Assembly (NCBI GenBank): GCA_018665505.1 | Contig: JABJCS010000388.1 | Coordinates: 1 to 7,009 of the forward strand | From: Alphaproteobacteria bacterium | GTDB taxonomy: Bacteria > Pseudomonadota > Alphaproteobacteria > UBA8366 | Reading direction: 5' to 3' | Length of the DNA: 7,009 nucleotides | In this document: positions 1 to 6,357 of the stretch, piece by piece | How the letters are laid out: the number at the start of each line of letters is the position of its first letter | Numbering within the stretch: position 1 is the first letter of the stretch | Notes under the pieces: generated by a model | The model's database searches: none | What the model was told of the DNA's origin: nothing | The model's input: the letters and a program-made list of their open reading frames with translations, nothing else | Made by a program: the position numbers and the translations under genes

Positions 1-228
1 CGGGTCCTATTCTGCGAGGACGCAGCGGACGGTATTGATCTGCCGGGCGTACTGTTCGTGCCGTTGCGAGCGGGTGCCGGCAATCAACAAGCGGGCGCCA
101 CCAAGATTGACGGCAAACCTGAACAGCGGTCCATCGCTCTCACCGATGCGGCGACGGCGGACCGGCTCGGCGCTGCGGAGACTGACGGGCTCGCGGTCTA
201 CGCGCCGATCACTCGATACTATTCGTAA
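1..228 (+). CDS. C-terminal tail of an unrecognised protein (5' end outside window)
   Basis: Reading from base 1 in frame 1 gives 75 codons without a stop, ending in TAA at 226-228. The translated tail begins RVLFCEDAADGIDLPG and ends AVYAPITRYYS. Its composition is balanced and its third positions are mostly G or C, like the real genes nearby. The competing frame-2 reading in the same stretch is rich in Arg and Ser, as expected of a shadow. The stop lies three bases from the stop of the convergent M81 peptidase gene, a typical tight convergent arrangement that supports both ends. I do not recognise the family, and no catalytic motif or membrane segment is visible in this piece. The gene continues upstream of the window, so its length and function cannot be judged. 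Confidence 0.55.
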   Translation, partial: RVLFCEDAADGIDLPGVLFVPLRAGAGNQQAGATKIDGKPEQRSIALTDAATADRLGAAETDGLAVYAPITRYYS

Positions 229-231
229 CTC

Positions 232-1740
232 TTACGACGCGGAGCCGGACCAAACCGGCCCGAGCGGATTGAGCCGAATTCCAGGACGCAATCGCCGCCA
301 CGGCAGATCTGCCGGATCGGCGATCATCGGCCCGGGCGCGGCGCAAACCAAAATCTCCTCTGCAATCGGCGCGAAGTCGGCGCGGAAATGGACCGAGCTT
401 TTGTTCACCAAAATCTTTGCCTCAGTCGGCTCTATCCCGACAAAGCGATACATTGCCTGATCAGCCATCTGGACCTTGTTGCAAGCCAACACCACGCGGG
501 TACCGCCGATCCGGACCCGGGCGCAGGGACCGAGATTAAATTCCGCCCCCTTATAAAACGGCCCGGTCGCATCGAAGCGCCCGTCATGTAGCTGCTCGAC
601 GGTATAGAGCGCCTCGAACGGCTCGTCCCCTTCGACACCCGAATGCCCGCCAAATGTGAGGTTCACCTCTGCTCCGACACCAGCGCGGTGCGTAATCTCC
701 GCTGCCATGGGGTCGACCATCAGGCCGAGTGCCGCGCCTTCAGCCCGGTTCTCCACCAGTGCCTTGAGCATTCCCGCAGTGTTCGAATCGCCGCCCGCCC
801 CCGGATTGTCTTGGGTATCGGCGATGACCACGGGCCGGGTCGCGGTCTCAGCGATCCGCATCGCCTCCCGAACACCTGAATCCGGATCGTAAATGCGGCC
901 GGCGAAAGCGCTCTCCAAGCCGGTGATCTCCGCCGCTAGGTTTTCACACGCAGCTGTCGCCGCCGCGTCACTCCAGCCGTAGGTGAAGACCGACGGCCCG
1001 CAGTGATGAATATCTGCCGCCGGAAACCCCGGCGTAAACGAGGCATGCAAAAGCTCACCGCCCTCCCTCTCCGCCAAGCGCTCGTAGACGCCTTGGGCCG
1101 GCTGCATCATGGTGCATTGCCAGTTCAGCGGAATGAGGAACGGAACTTGCCGGAACGCCTTTGCGGGCTTGCGGTCGCGCCGCAACATCTCATCCAAGAG
1201 CCGCGCGGTGCGGGCACCCGTATCCGCCATATCCACATGCGGATAAGTGCGGTAGGCAACCAGCAGATCGGATTCCGACATCATCAACGGTGTCGTGTTG
1301 GAATGCAGGTCCAGGCTGGCGATTAATGGTTTCTGCGGCCCGATCAAGGCGCGCACCCGGCGCAACAATTCGCCTTCGCCGTCCTCCAGATGCTCCGTCA
1401 CCATCGCACCGTGGAGACAAAGATAGACCGCGTCGAAGGGCGGCGCCGATCGTAATCCGTCGAGGATCAGCCCTGCGATATGTTCGAACGCATGTTCGGT
1501 CACCACGTCCGACGGCGCGGCGGCGGCCCAAGTTAGCGCGTGGGTAAAATGATCCAAGGCCTCGATCTGCTCGACGAACCCGGCAACCGGCAGGTTCTTG
1601 CCCTTGATGCGCGGAAACAGATCTTGCCCGGTAGTGAGTGGTGGGCGGCTGCCCCCGGTCTCAAACGCGTCCAGCCCCGCCTTGGTGGGCGCAAAGGTAT
1701 TGGTCTCGTGTTGTATGCCGCCAACCGCGATGAGCGCCAT
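232..1740 (-). CDS. M81 family metallopeptidase (microcystinase MlrC-like)
   Basis: A 502-residue protein starting MALIAVGGIQHETNTF. The family (MlrC N-terminal DUF1485 region followed by the MlrC C-terminal domain) includes microcystinase C, which cleaves linearised microcystin, but most members have unknown substrates. Visible signatures are HETN at 11-14, LHGAM at 109-113, DLH at 144-146 (Asp144, His146) and YPHVD at 166-170 (His168). The Asp/His/His set matches the proposed zinc ligands of MlrC. DNPGAGGDSNT at 311-321 marks the C-terminal domain. The length is usual for the family. The frame stays open upstream to 2016, but the ATG at 1740 is preceded by a strong GGGAGG with a five-base spacer, and the conserved N-terminus begins there. 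There is no signal peptide, so it is probably cytoplasmic. It is divergent from the flavoprotein gene and may share its regulation. The family assignment is firm; the substrate is unknown, and nothing here specifically points to microcystin. Confidence 0.93.
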   Translation of the reverse strand: MALIAVGGIQHETNTFAPTKAGLDAFETGGSRPPLTTGQDLFPRIKGKNLPVAGFVEQIEALDHFTHALTWAAAAPSDVVTEHAFEHIAGLILDGLRSAPPFDAVYLCLHGAMVTEHLEDGEGELLRRVRALIGPQKPLIASLDLHSNTTPLMMSESDLLVAYRTYPHVDMADTGARTARLLDEMLRRDRKPAKAFRQVPFLIPLNWQCTMMQPAQGVYERLAEREGGELLHASFTPGFPAADIHHCGPSVFTYGWSDAAATAACENLAAEITGLESAFAGRIYDPDSGVREAMRIAETATRPVVIADTQDNPGAGGDSNTAGMLKALVENRAEGAALGLMVDPMAAEITHRAGVGAEVNLTFGGHSGVEGDEPFEALYTVEQLHDGRFDATGPFYKGAEFNLGPCARVRIGGTRVVLACNKVQMADQAMYRFVGIEPTEAKILVNKSSVHFRADFAPIAEEILVCAAPGPMIADPADLPWRRLRPGIRLNPLGPVWSGSAS

Positions 1741-1745
1741 GTCTC

Positions 1746-1751
1746 CCTCCC
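1746..1751 (-). promoter_or_regulatory. Ribosome binding site of the M81 peptidase gene
   Basis: On the minus strand GGGAGG lies five bases (GAGAC) before the ATG at 1740. It decides the start against the longer open frame that runs to 2016. Confidence 0.8.
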
Positions 1752-1813
1752 GAAGCTTGATCGAATATTGAGCTGTAACTGTGGCACGGGGACCGGGGGT
1801 CGAAAAGCCGCAA

Positions 1814-1840
1814 GCGCTGGCATCCTCGATAATCCAGCGC
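1814..1840. repeat. Perfect inverted repeat, candidate operator
   Basis: GCGCTGG at 1814-1820 is exactly complementary to CCAGCGC at 1834-1840, with 13 bases between. The centres of the arms are 20 bases apart, about two helical turns, as is common for dimeric regulators. It overlaps the possible -10 hexamer GATAAT (1828-1833). Its position midway between two divergent genes suggests an operator. No regulator gene lies in the window, so the binding protein is unknown. Confidence 0.4.
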
Positions 1841-1873
1841 ATATGAATTGCCGGAGCGAGGGATGCCCACGCT

Positions 1874-1880
1874 GGGAGGA
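1874..1880 (+). promoter_or_regulatory. Ribosome binding site of the flavoprotein gene
   Basis: GGGAGGA lies five bases (AATAC) before the ATG at 1886. It has the same core and spacing as the site of the divergent peptidase gene, and it fixes the start. Confidence 0.8.
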
Positions 1881-1885
1881 AATAC

Positions 1886-3298
1886 ATGAGCGAGACGGAT
1901 ATCGTTATTGTCGGTGGCGGGATCGCCGGACTGACCGCGGCGAATCGCGCGGCACAACTAGGGCTCAAAGCTTTGGTTTTGGAAAAAGGCACAGAGGATA
2001 AATACCTCTGCAACACGCGCTATACCGGCGGCACGCTGCATGTCTGCATGAGCGATATCATGTCCGGCGAAGACGCTTTGCTGGAGAAAATTCAATCCAT
2101 TTGCGCGGACGTGGCCCGCCCCGACCTCGCCCGCGCCATCGCCAAAGATGCGGAGCGCGCCGTGCGCTGGCTCCAGGGCGAGGGCTGTAAGTTCCTGAAA
2201 GCAAGCGCCAGTCCCCACCACCGCTGGGTCCTCGCCCCGCCGGGCCGCACGCGCCCGGGACTCGATTGGGAAGGTCGCGCCGGCGACGTTCTGCTCCGCC
2301 GCCTCGGTGGCAATCTGGAGGAGCGCGGCGGAAAGCTGCTGCGCGGTATCCGAGCGACGCGATTGCTCCTGGAAGAGGGGCGGTGTATCGGAATCGCCGC
2401 CGAGGTTGAAGGTAAAGAAATTGAATACCGCGCCAACGCCGTTGTCATCGCCGATGGCGGTTTTCAGTCATCTCCCGAACATCTGGCTAAATTCATCACG
2501 CCGGACCCAAGCAAGCTGTTCCAGCGCAATGCGGAGAGTGGCACCGGCGACGGATTGCGCATGGCGGCAGCGGCCGGCGCGGATTTACGTGGCATGGACC
2601 GGTTCTATGGACATCTCCTCAGTATCGATGCGCCGCACCGGGAGCGCCTGTGGCCCTATCCTTATCTTGACGCGTTGGTCGTCGCGGGCATTTTGATTGG
2701 CCCCGACGGCAAACGATTTTGCGATGAAGGGATGGGCGGTGTCTATGCCACCAACTGTGTCGCACAGTTGTCCGACCCACTATCGTCGATAGTCATATTC
2801 GATCACGAAATTTGGGAGAAAGCGGGCAAACAAGGGCTGATTTCCGCCAATCCTCATCTGCCCAACGAAGGCGGCACCTTGCATATCGCCGACACATTGG
2901 AAGCGCTTGCCGAGAAACTCGGACTCTCAGATACAGTATTATCGTATAGAGTACTATCTCAGACAGTCCACGACTATAATGCTGCCCTCGAAAACAGAAC
3001 CTTCAGCGCGTTATCGCCAAGCCGCTCGACTGTCAAAGGGAGTCCGCAACCGATCCGCACGCCACCTTTCTACGCCGCGCCAACCCGCGCCGGCATCACC
3101 TACACCATGGGCGGCATCGCCATCGACGCCGACGCCAGAGCACTCCGTCCTGACGATACGATCATTGAGGGATTATACGCGGCGGGTGCCGCGACCGGCG
3201 GCCTCGAAGGCGGCGCGCATGTCGGATATGTGGGCGGATTGTCAAAATCCGCGATCACCGGCCTGCGCGCGGCGGAACACGCGGCGGCACGAAAGTAA
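1886..3298 (+). CDS. FAD-dependent oxidoreductase, fumarate reductase/tricarballylate dehydrogenase (TcuA)-like flavoprotein
   Basis: A 470-residue cytoplasmic flavoprotein. The N-terminal dinucleotide-binding fold is clear: VGGGIAGL at 9-16, followed by Glu33 at the end of the second strand (VLEKG), which should bind the FAD ribose. VVIADGGF at 186-193 and GTGDG at 219-223 are typical of the FAD_binding_2 family. The C-terminal FAD contact is GLYAAGAATGGLEGG at 429-443. The length is close to TcuA (about 470 residues), which oxidises tricarballylate to cis-aconitate. However, the HHTMGG segment of fumarate reductases reads TYTMGG here (405-410), and the downstream NRLGGN-type arginine is replaced in HVGYVGG (445-451), so fumarate reduction is unlikely. 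No heme-binding CXXCH is present. A five-residue insertion rich in rare codons appears near 352-360. The gene is divergent from the M81 peptidase. The family is firm; the substrate is unknown, and a 3-ketosteroid dehydrogenase-like role is another option. Confidence 0.9.
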   Translation: MSETDIVIVGGGIAGLTAANRAAQLGLKALVLEKGTEDKYLCNTRYTGGTLHVCMSDIMSGEDALLEKIQSICADVARPDLARAIAKDAERAVRWLQGEGCKFLKASASPHHRWVLAPPGRTRPGLDWEGRAGDVLLRRLGGNLEERGGKLLRGIRATRLLLEEGRCIGIAAEVEGKEIEYRANAVVIADGGFQSSPEHLAKFITPDPSKLFQRNAESGTGDGLRMAAAAGADLRGMDRFYGHLLSIDAPHRERLWPYPYLDALVVAGILIGPDGKRFCDEGMGGVYATNCVAQLSDPLSSIVIFDHEIWEKAGKQGLISANPHLPNEGGTLHIADTLEALAEKLGLSDTVLSYRVLSQTVHDYNAALENRTFSALSPSRSTVKGSPQPIRTPPFYAAPTRAGITYTMGGIAIDADARALRPDDTIIEGLYAAGAATGGLEGGAHVGYVGGLSKSAITGLRAAEHAAARK

Positions 3299-3317
3299 TT
3301 CATACCCGAAAATTAGG

Positions 3318-3348
3318 ACCTCACCCTGAGCTTGTCGAAGTATGAGGT
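3318..3348. repeat. Short interspersed palindromic repeat ('CCCTGAGCTTGTCGAAG' type)
   Basis: ACCTCA (3318-3323) pairs with TGAGGT (3343-3348). Between them is CCCTGAGCTTGTCGAAG, in which CTT and AAG can form a small inner stem around GTCG. I recognise this as the widespread 'CCTCACCCTGAGCTTGTCGAAG' intergenic repeat of Alphaproteobacteria. The right half is degenerate, with TATGAGG where GGGTGAGG is usual. It lies 19 bases after the flavoprotein stop and could weaken read-through, but no T-run follows, so it is not called a terminator. Confidence 0.65.
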
Positions 3349-3404
3349 ACTTGTGTGAAGCAGCGGGGCCATAGGATAGGTTAAGGTGGCGTTACTGACC
3401 GAAC

Positions 3405-3408
3405 GGAG
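3405..3408 (+). promoter_or_regulatory. Orphan Shine-Dalgarno-like site ahead of the cupin's conserved N-terminus
   Basis: GGAG (within ACGGAGAC) lies 5 to 9 bases before the point where the cupin's conserved N-terminal sequence begins (3414-3420). No standard in-frame start codon follows it. It supports translation having begun here in an ancestral or correct version of the gene. Confidence 0.4.
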
Positions 3409-3506
3409 ACACCGCATATTCCGAAAAAGTAAACCTCGCGGAAAAGCTCAGCTCCTTCAGCGACCATTGGTCACCGCGCACCGTAACTGAGTTCAACGGC
3501 CATGAC

Positions 3507-3770
3507 GTGATGGTCGTCAAAGTGTTGGGTGAATTTGTCTGGCACAAACACGACGATACCGACGACTTCTTCTTAGTCCTCCAAGGCGAAATCGACATCC
3601 AGATGCGCGACCGCACGATTACCCTCGGCCCCGGCGAAATGTTCGTCGTCCCGCAGAATATCGAGCACCGCCCTGTCGCCCGCGAAGAAGCCCATGTCCT
3701 ACTGATCGAGCCCACCGGCACGCCAAATACCGGCGACGAAGAGACGGCGGCGACGCGCAAGCTCGCTTGA
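3507..3770 (+). CDS. Small single-domain cupin (cupin_2 type), N-terminus uncertain
   Basis: From the first ATG (3507) this encodes 87 residues of a cupin beta-barrel. Motif 1 is WHKHDDTDDFFLVLQG at 11-26, with metal-ligand candidates His12 and His14 and Asp19 where glutamate is usual. Motif 2 is GEMFVVPQNIEHRP at 42-55, with His53. The tail EPTGTPNTGDE is typical of a proteobacterial cupin group about 115 residues long, whose specific function is unknown to me. The same frame continues upstream to a stop at 3396-3398 and reads YSEKVNLAEKLSSFSDHWSP from 3417, which looks like the missing N-terminus. That stretch has no ATG, GTG or TTG before 3504, and the ATG at 3507 has no Shine-Dalgarno sequence. 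The gene may therefore be 5'-damaged, use a rare start, or carry a one-base error near 3419. It sits 64 bases before dapD with no obvious functional link. Confidence 0.75.
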   Translation: MMVVKVLGEFVWHKHDDTDDFFLVLQGEIDIQMRDRTITLGPGEMFVVPQNIEHRPVAREEAHVLLIEPTGTPNTGDEETAATRKLA

Positions 3771-3834
3771 CTAACCCGCCCGCCCCGCACAGAGTCGCCG
3801 CCGAATTTTGACGCGGTATATACGGGGCACTCCA

Positions 3835-4659
3835 ATGAGTCACAGCGATCTAGAAAAAGCCATCGACGGCGCGTGGGACGACGCGGCGTCTATTACACCC
3901 AGCACCAAGGGCGAGGTGCGCGATGCCGTCGAGTCGGCGCTTGATTTGATGGATGGCGGGGTTGCCCGCGTCGCCGAAAAAGAAGGCAGCGGCTGGAAGG
4001 TCAATCAATGGCTCAAGAAAGCCGTGTTGCTGTCCTTCCGGCTCAACGACATGGAGCCGATGTCCGGCCCGGCGAACTCGCCGTTCTGGGACAAGGTGCC
4101 GTTGAAGTCGATGAACTGGAACGCCGACCGTTTCCGCCAGGCGGGCTTCCGCTCGGTTCCGGGCTCGGTCGTGCGCCGCTCGGCCTATATCGCGCCGGGC
4201 GTCATCCTGATGCCGAGCTTCGTCAATCTCGGCGCTTATGTGGATAGTGGCACGATGGTCGACACCTGGGCCACGGTCGGTTCCTGCGCACAGATCGGCA
4301 AGGACTGCCATCTCTCCGGCGGTGTCGGCATCGGCGGCGTGTTGGAGCCGTTGCAGGCGGACCCGGTAATCATCGAGGATAATTGCTTCATCGGTGCGCG
4401 CTCGGAAGTCGCCGAAGGCGTCATCGTCGAGACCGGCGCAGTGCTCGCCATGGGCTGCTATATCGGCCAGTCGACCAAGATTGTCGACCGCGAGACAGGC
4501 GAAATCCATATGGGACGCGTTCCGGCCTATTCCGTCGTCGTTCCCGGATCCATGGCCAGCGACAAGGGGGGACCTAACCTCTATTGCTGCGTCATCGTGA
4601 AAACCGTGGACGAACAAACCCGCTCTAAGACGTCGATCAACGATCTGTTGCGGGACTAA
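3835..4659 (+). CDS. dapD: 2,3,4,5-tetrahydropyridine-2,6-dicarboxylate N-succinyltransferase
   Basis: A 274-residue cytoplasmic enzyme of lysine and meso-diaminopimelate synthesis. It transfers succinyl from succinyl-CoA to tetrahydrodipicolinate, giving N-succinyl-2-amino-6-ketopimelate. The N-terminal helical part carries LLSFRLNDM. It is followed by a left-handed beta-helix of hexapeptide repeats (from about [20 protein letters not shown] through [18 protein letters not shown]), and the strongly conserved C-terminal segments [17 protein letters not shown] and [10 protein letters not shown]. Length and order match typical proteobacterial DapD (about 274 residues), and active enzymes of this family are trimers. 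The ATG at 3835 ([10 protein letters not shown]) is chosen because it matches the usual N-terminus and has GGGG (3824-3827) seven bases upstream. The TTG at 3808 would add nine unlikely residues. It heads the dap cluster that continues with dapE. No clear promoter was found in the 64 bases before it. Confidence 0.96.
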   Translation: MSHSDLEKAIDGAWDDAASITPSTKGEVRDAVESALDLMDGGVARVAEKEGSGWKVNQWLKKAVLLSFRLNDMEPMSGPANSPFWDKVPLKSMNWNADRFRQAGFRSVPGSVVRRSAYIAPGVILMPSFVNLGAYVDSGTMVDTWATVGSCAQIGKDCHLSGGVGIGGVLEPLQADPVIIEDNCFIGARSEVAEGVIVETGAVLAMGCYIGQSTKIVDRETGEIHMGRVPAYSVVVPGSMASDKGGPNLYCCVIVKTVDEQTRSKTSINDLLRD

Positions 4660-4690
4660 ACCCACGAGGCACGGATGCTGCTTCTTCATT

Positions 4691-4761
4691 GTCATTCCCG
4701 CGCAGGCGGGAATCCAGGATTTCGGCGCGTCGCGCTGGATTCGCGCTTGCGCGGGAATGAC
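4691..4761. repeat. Large interspersed inverted repeat ('GTCATTCCCGCG' type)
   Basis: Two 27-base arms (4691-4717 and 4735-4761) are complementary except at two positions, with a 17-base spacer. Each arm starts, reading inward, with GTCATTCCCGCGCA. The left arm also contains a smaller palindrome, ATTCCCGC (4694-4701) and GCGGGAAT (4706-4713). Read on the minus strand it gives peptides such as VIPAQARIQ and WIPACAGMT, a familiar sign of this repeat family in many proteobacteria. It lies between dapD and the GFA gene and could form a strong RNA hairpin that tunes expression or mRNA stability within the operon. No T-run follows, so it is not a standard terminator. Confidence 0.85.
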
Positions 4762-4790
4762 GGAAGAAGTTGGCCTCGGAACTTCATACA

Positions 4791-5204
4791 ATGACCCGCT
4801 CCGGCGGTTGCCTCTGCGGTGGCGTCCGATATGACGCCGCGGGCGATCCGCTTTGGGTTGCGCATTGCCATTGCACCAGCTGCCGAAAAGCCTCGGGCGC
4901 ACCGATGGTGACTTGGGCCGGATACAAGCCGAGTGCCGTCGAATGGACCAAAACCGATCCGAAAGATTTTTCCTCCTCGGAAGGCGTCCTTCGTCGCTTC
5001 TGCCCCAATTGCGGTACGCCGCTGACCTATGAGAGCACCCGCTGGCCGGATGAATTGCATATCTTGGTCGCCACACTCGACGATCCGGAATCCTTGACGC
5101 CGAAAGGCCATGTCTATTGGTCCGAACATCTCGCCTGGCTCGAGATTGGCGACGACCTGCCGAAATTCGCCGAAACCGGTGCCTCCGTAAAGAAAGATAA
5201 CTGA
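4791..5204 (+). CDS. GFA family zinc protein (glutathione-dependent formaldehyde-activating enzyme/CENP-V fold)
   Basis: A 137-residue protein with the full cysteine pattern of the family: GGCLCGG at 5-11 (Cys7, Cys9), HCHCTSC at 25-31 (Cys26, Cys28, Cys31) and FCPNCGTPL at 70-78 (Cys71, Cys74). These residues bind zinc in the Mss4-like beta-tent fold. Family members were first described as helping glutathione react with formaldehyde, but for most, including this one, the substrate is unproven. The ATG at 4791 (MTRSGG) is preferred because family N-termini begin just before GGCLCG. The in-frame TTG at 4770 would add seven residues and lies just after the inverted repeat. The stop TGA (5202-5204) is one base before the dapE start, so the two are probably translationally coupled. 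It has no known role in diaminopimelate synthesis, so its place between dapD and dapE is likely historical or regulatory. Confidence 0.9.
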   Translation: MTRSGGCLCGGVRYDAAGDPLWVAHCHCTSCRKASGAPMVTWAGYKPSAVEWTKTDPKDFSSSEGVLRRFCPNCGTPLTYESTRWPDELHILVATLDDPESLTPKGHVYWSEHLAWLEIGDDLPKFAETGASVKKDN

Positions 5205-5205
5205 C

Positions 5206-6357
5206 ATGTCCCTCGATCCCGTCGCCTTCACCGCTGACCTGATCCGTTGCCCGAGTATCACGCCTTTCGAAGGCGGGGCCCTCGACCTGTTGCAACGGAC
5301 CTTGGAGGGCATGGGCTTTACCTGCCACCGCCTGCCGTTCTCGGATGTGGACACACCGGACGTGGACAATCTCTATGCGCGCTACGGTACCGCCGCCCCG
5401 AACTTCTGCTTCGCCGGACACACGGATGTAGTGCCGACTGGACCGGTCGACGAATGGTCGGCCGATCCCTTTCTGGCGGAGATTAAGGATGGCGTGCTGA
5501 TCGGGCGCGGCGCCGCCGACATGAAGGGGGCCATCGCGGCCTTCGCGAGTGCAGCGCAAAAATTTATCGACAGCGGAACGTTTGACGGGTCAATCAGTTT
5601 CCTGATCACCGGCGATGAGGAAGGTCCAGCGATCAACGGCACCACGAAAATGCTCGATTGGTTGGATGAAACCGGTGAAAAACTCGATATCTGTGTCGTC
5701 GGCGAACCGACCAACCCAAACGAGCTTGGCGAGATGGCGAAGATCGGCCGGCGCGGTAGCATGAACATGATCCTCACCGTGAAGGGGACCCAAGGCCATG
5801 TCGCCTATCCGCATCAGGCCGATAACGCGGCGCATCGGTTGGTCGCGATGCTCGACGCGCTGACATCTGCATCATTGGACGAAGGCAACGACCACTTCCA
5901 AGCCTCCAGCCTACAGATCACCAGCATCGATATCGGCAATCCGACGGAGAACGTGATCCCGGGCGAGGCCGAGGCGCGCTTTAATATCCGTTTCAACGAC
6001 ATGCATACTTCGGACAGTTTAGCGCAATGGATTCGCGGAAAATTGGCCGGCGCATCGTGCGGTACGGAATACGATTTAAAGATCCGGGTGAGCGGCGAAT
6101 CATTTGTCTTCCAGCCCGGTGAACTCTCTGGTCTAATTTCCGACGCTTGCGAGAAAGTCGTCGGCCGTCGACCGGAACTGAGCACCACCGGCGGCACCTC
6201 TGATGCGCGATTTATTAAGAATCATTGTCCGGTCGCGGAATTCGGCTTGATCAGCCAAACAATGCATAAGGTGGACGAACGCACCCGTATCGACGACATT
6301 AATAAACTCAGCGAGATTTATCTCGAAATGTTGGAAGCGTATTTCCACCGGAAATGA
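5206..6357 (+). CDS. dapE: Succinyl-diaminopimelate desuccinylase
   Basis: A 383-residue M20-family zinc hydrolase that releases succinate from N-succinyl-LL-2,6-diaminopimelate, the step before epimerisation to meso-diaminopimelate for lysine and peptidoglycan. The metal and catalytic residues are all present: His72 and Asp74 in FAGHTDVVPTGP, Asp105 in GRGAADMKG, the adjacent pair Glu138-Glu139 in TGDEEGP, Glu167 in VGEPT, and His354 in QTMHKVDE. The H72-to-D105 interval of 33 residues equals that of the Haemophilus influenzae enzyme. STTGGTSDARF is the conserved substrate-binding segment near the C-terminus. The central dimerisation domain lies between about 180 and 295. The length is normal. 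The start follows the GFA stop by one base with only a weak AAGAAAG upstream, consistent with coupling. The stop overlaps the next gene in ATGA. Confidence 0.96.
   Translation: MSLDPVAFTADLIRCPSITPFEGGALDLLQRTLEGMGFTCHRLPFSDVDTPDVDNLYARYGTAAPNFCFAGHTDVVPTGPVDEWSADPFLAEIKDGVLIGRGAADMKGAIAAFASAAQKFIDSGTFDGSISFLITGDEEGPAINGTTKMLDWLDETGEKLDICVVGEPTNPNELGEMAKIGRRGSMNMILTVKGTQGHVAYPHQADNAAHRLVAMLDALTSASLDEGNDHFQASSLQITSIDIGNPTENVIPGEAEARFNIRFNDMHTSDSLAQWIRGKLAGASCGTEYDLKIRVSGESFVFQPGELSGLISDACEKVVGRRPELSTTGGTSDARFIKNHCPVAEFGLISQTMHKVDERTRIDDINKLSEIYLEMLEAYFHRK

Larger units (their letters stand above)
1741..1885. promoter_or_regulatory. Divergent intergenic region between the M81 peptidase and flavoprotein genes
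   Basis: These 145 bases must hold the promoters of both divergent genes. Two dyads are visible. One is a perfect 7-bp inverted repeat with a 13-base spacer (1814-1840). The other is an imperfect one, AGCTTGAT (1754-1761) facing ATTGAGCT (1767-1774), with 6 of 8 positions complementary. AT-rich hexamers that could act as -10 elements occur, for example GATAAT at 1828-1833 on the plus strand, but no convincing -35 partner sits at the right spacing. I therefore assign no exact promoter. Confidence 0.55.

Noticed and set aside
244..259. Small hairpin GCCGG/CCGGC with a six-base loop as a terminator for the first gene
   Set aside because: The stem has only five pairs, there is no T-run, and it lies inside the convergent peptidase coding region.
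35..460. Plus-strand frame-2 open frame of 141 codons
   Set aside because: Its composition is Arg/Ser-rich and it overlaps the antisense of the M81 gene. The frame-1 reading that stops at 228 is more protein-like.
1540..2001. Plus-strand open frame of 153 codons across the divergent region
   Set aside because: It covers the antisense of the peptidase start and the out-of-frame start of the flavoprotein. It has no recognisable domain.
1741..2016. 92-codon N-terminal extension of the M81 peptidase frame
   Set aside because: The conserved N-terminus begins at the ATG at 1740 behind a strong ribosome binding site, and the extension overlaps the start of the flavoprotein gene.
2779..2793. 15-base palindrome ACTATCG-T-CGATAGT inside the flavoprotein gene
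   Set aside because: It is a perfect dyad, but it is intragenic in a normally conserved protein segment (PLSSIVIF) and has no second copy or partner. Chance is a sufficient explanation.
3808..3834. TTG start that would lengthen DapD by nine residues
   Set aside because: The added residues MTRYIRGTP do not resemble DapD N-termini, and the ATG at 3835 fits the family and the GGGG spacing.
3392..3835. Minus-strand open frame of 147 codons opposite the cupin
   Set aside because: The plus strand carries both cupin motifs. The minus reading is Ser/Arg-rich with no domain.
3850..5559. Long minus-strand open frame of 569 codons
   Set aside because: It lies opposite dapD, the GFA gene and part of dapE, all of which have clear motifs. 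Its translation is rich in Arg and His and includes the translated inverted repeat. It is a GC-driven antisense shadow.
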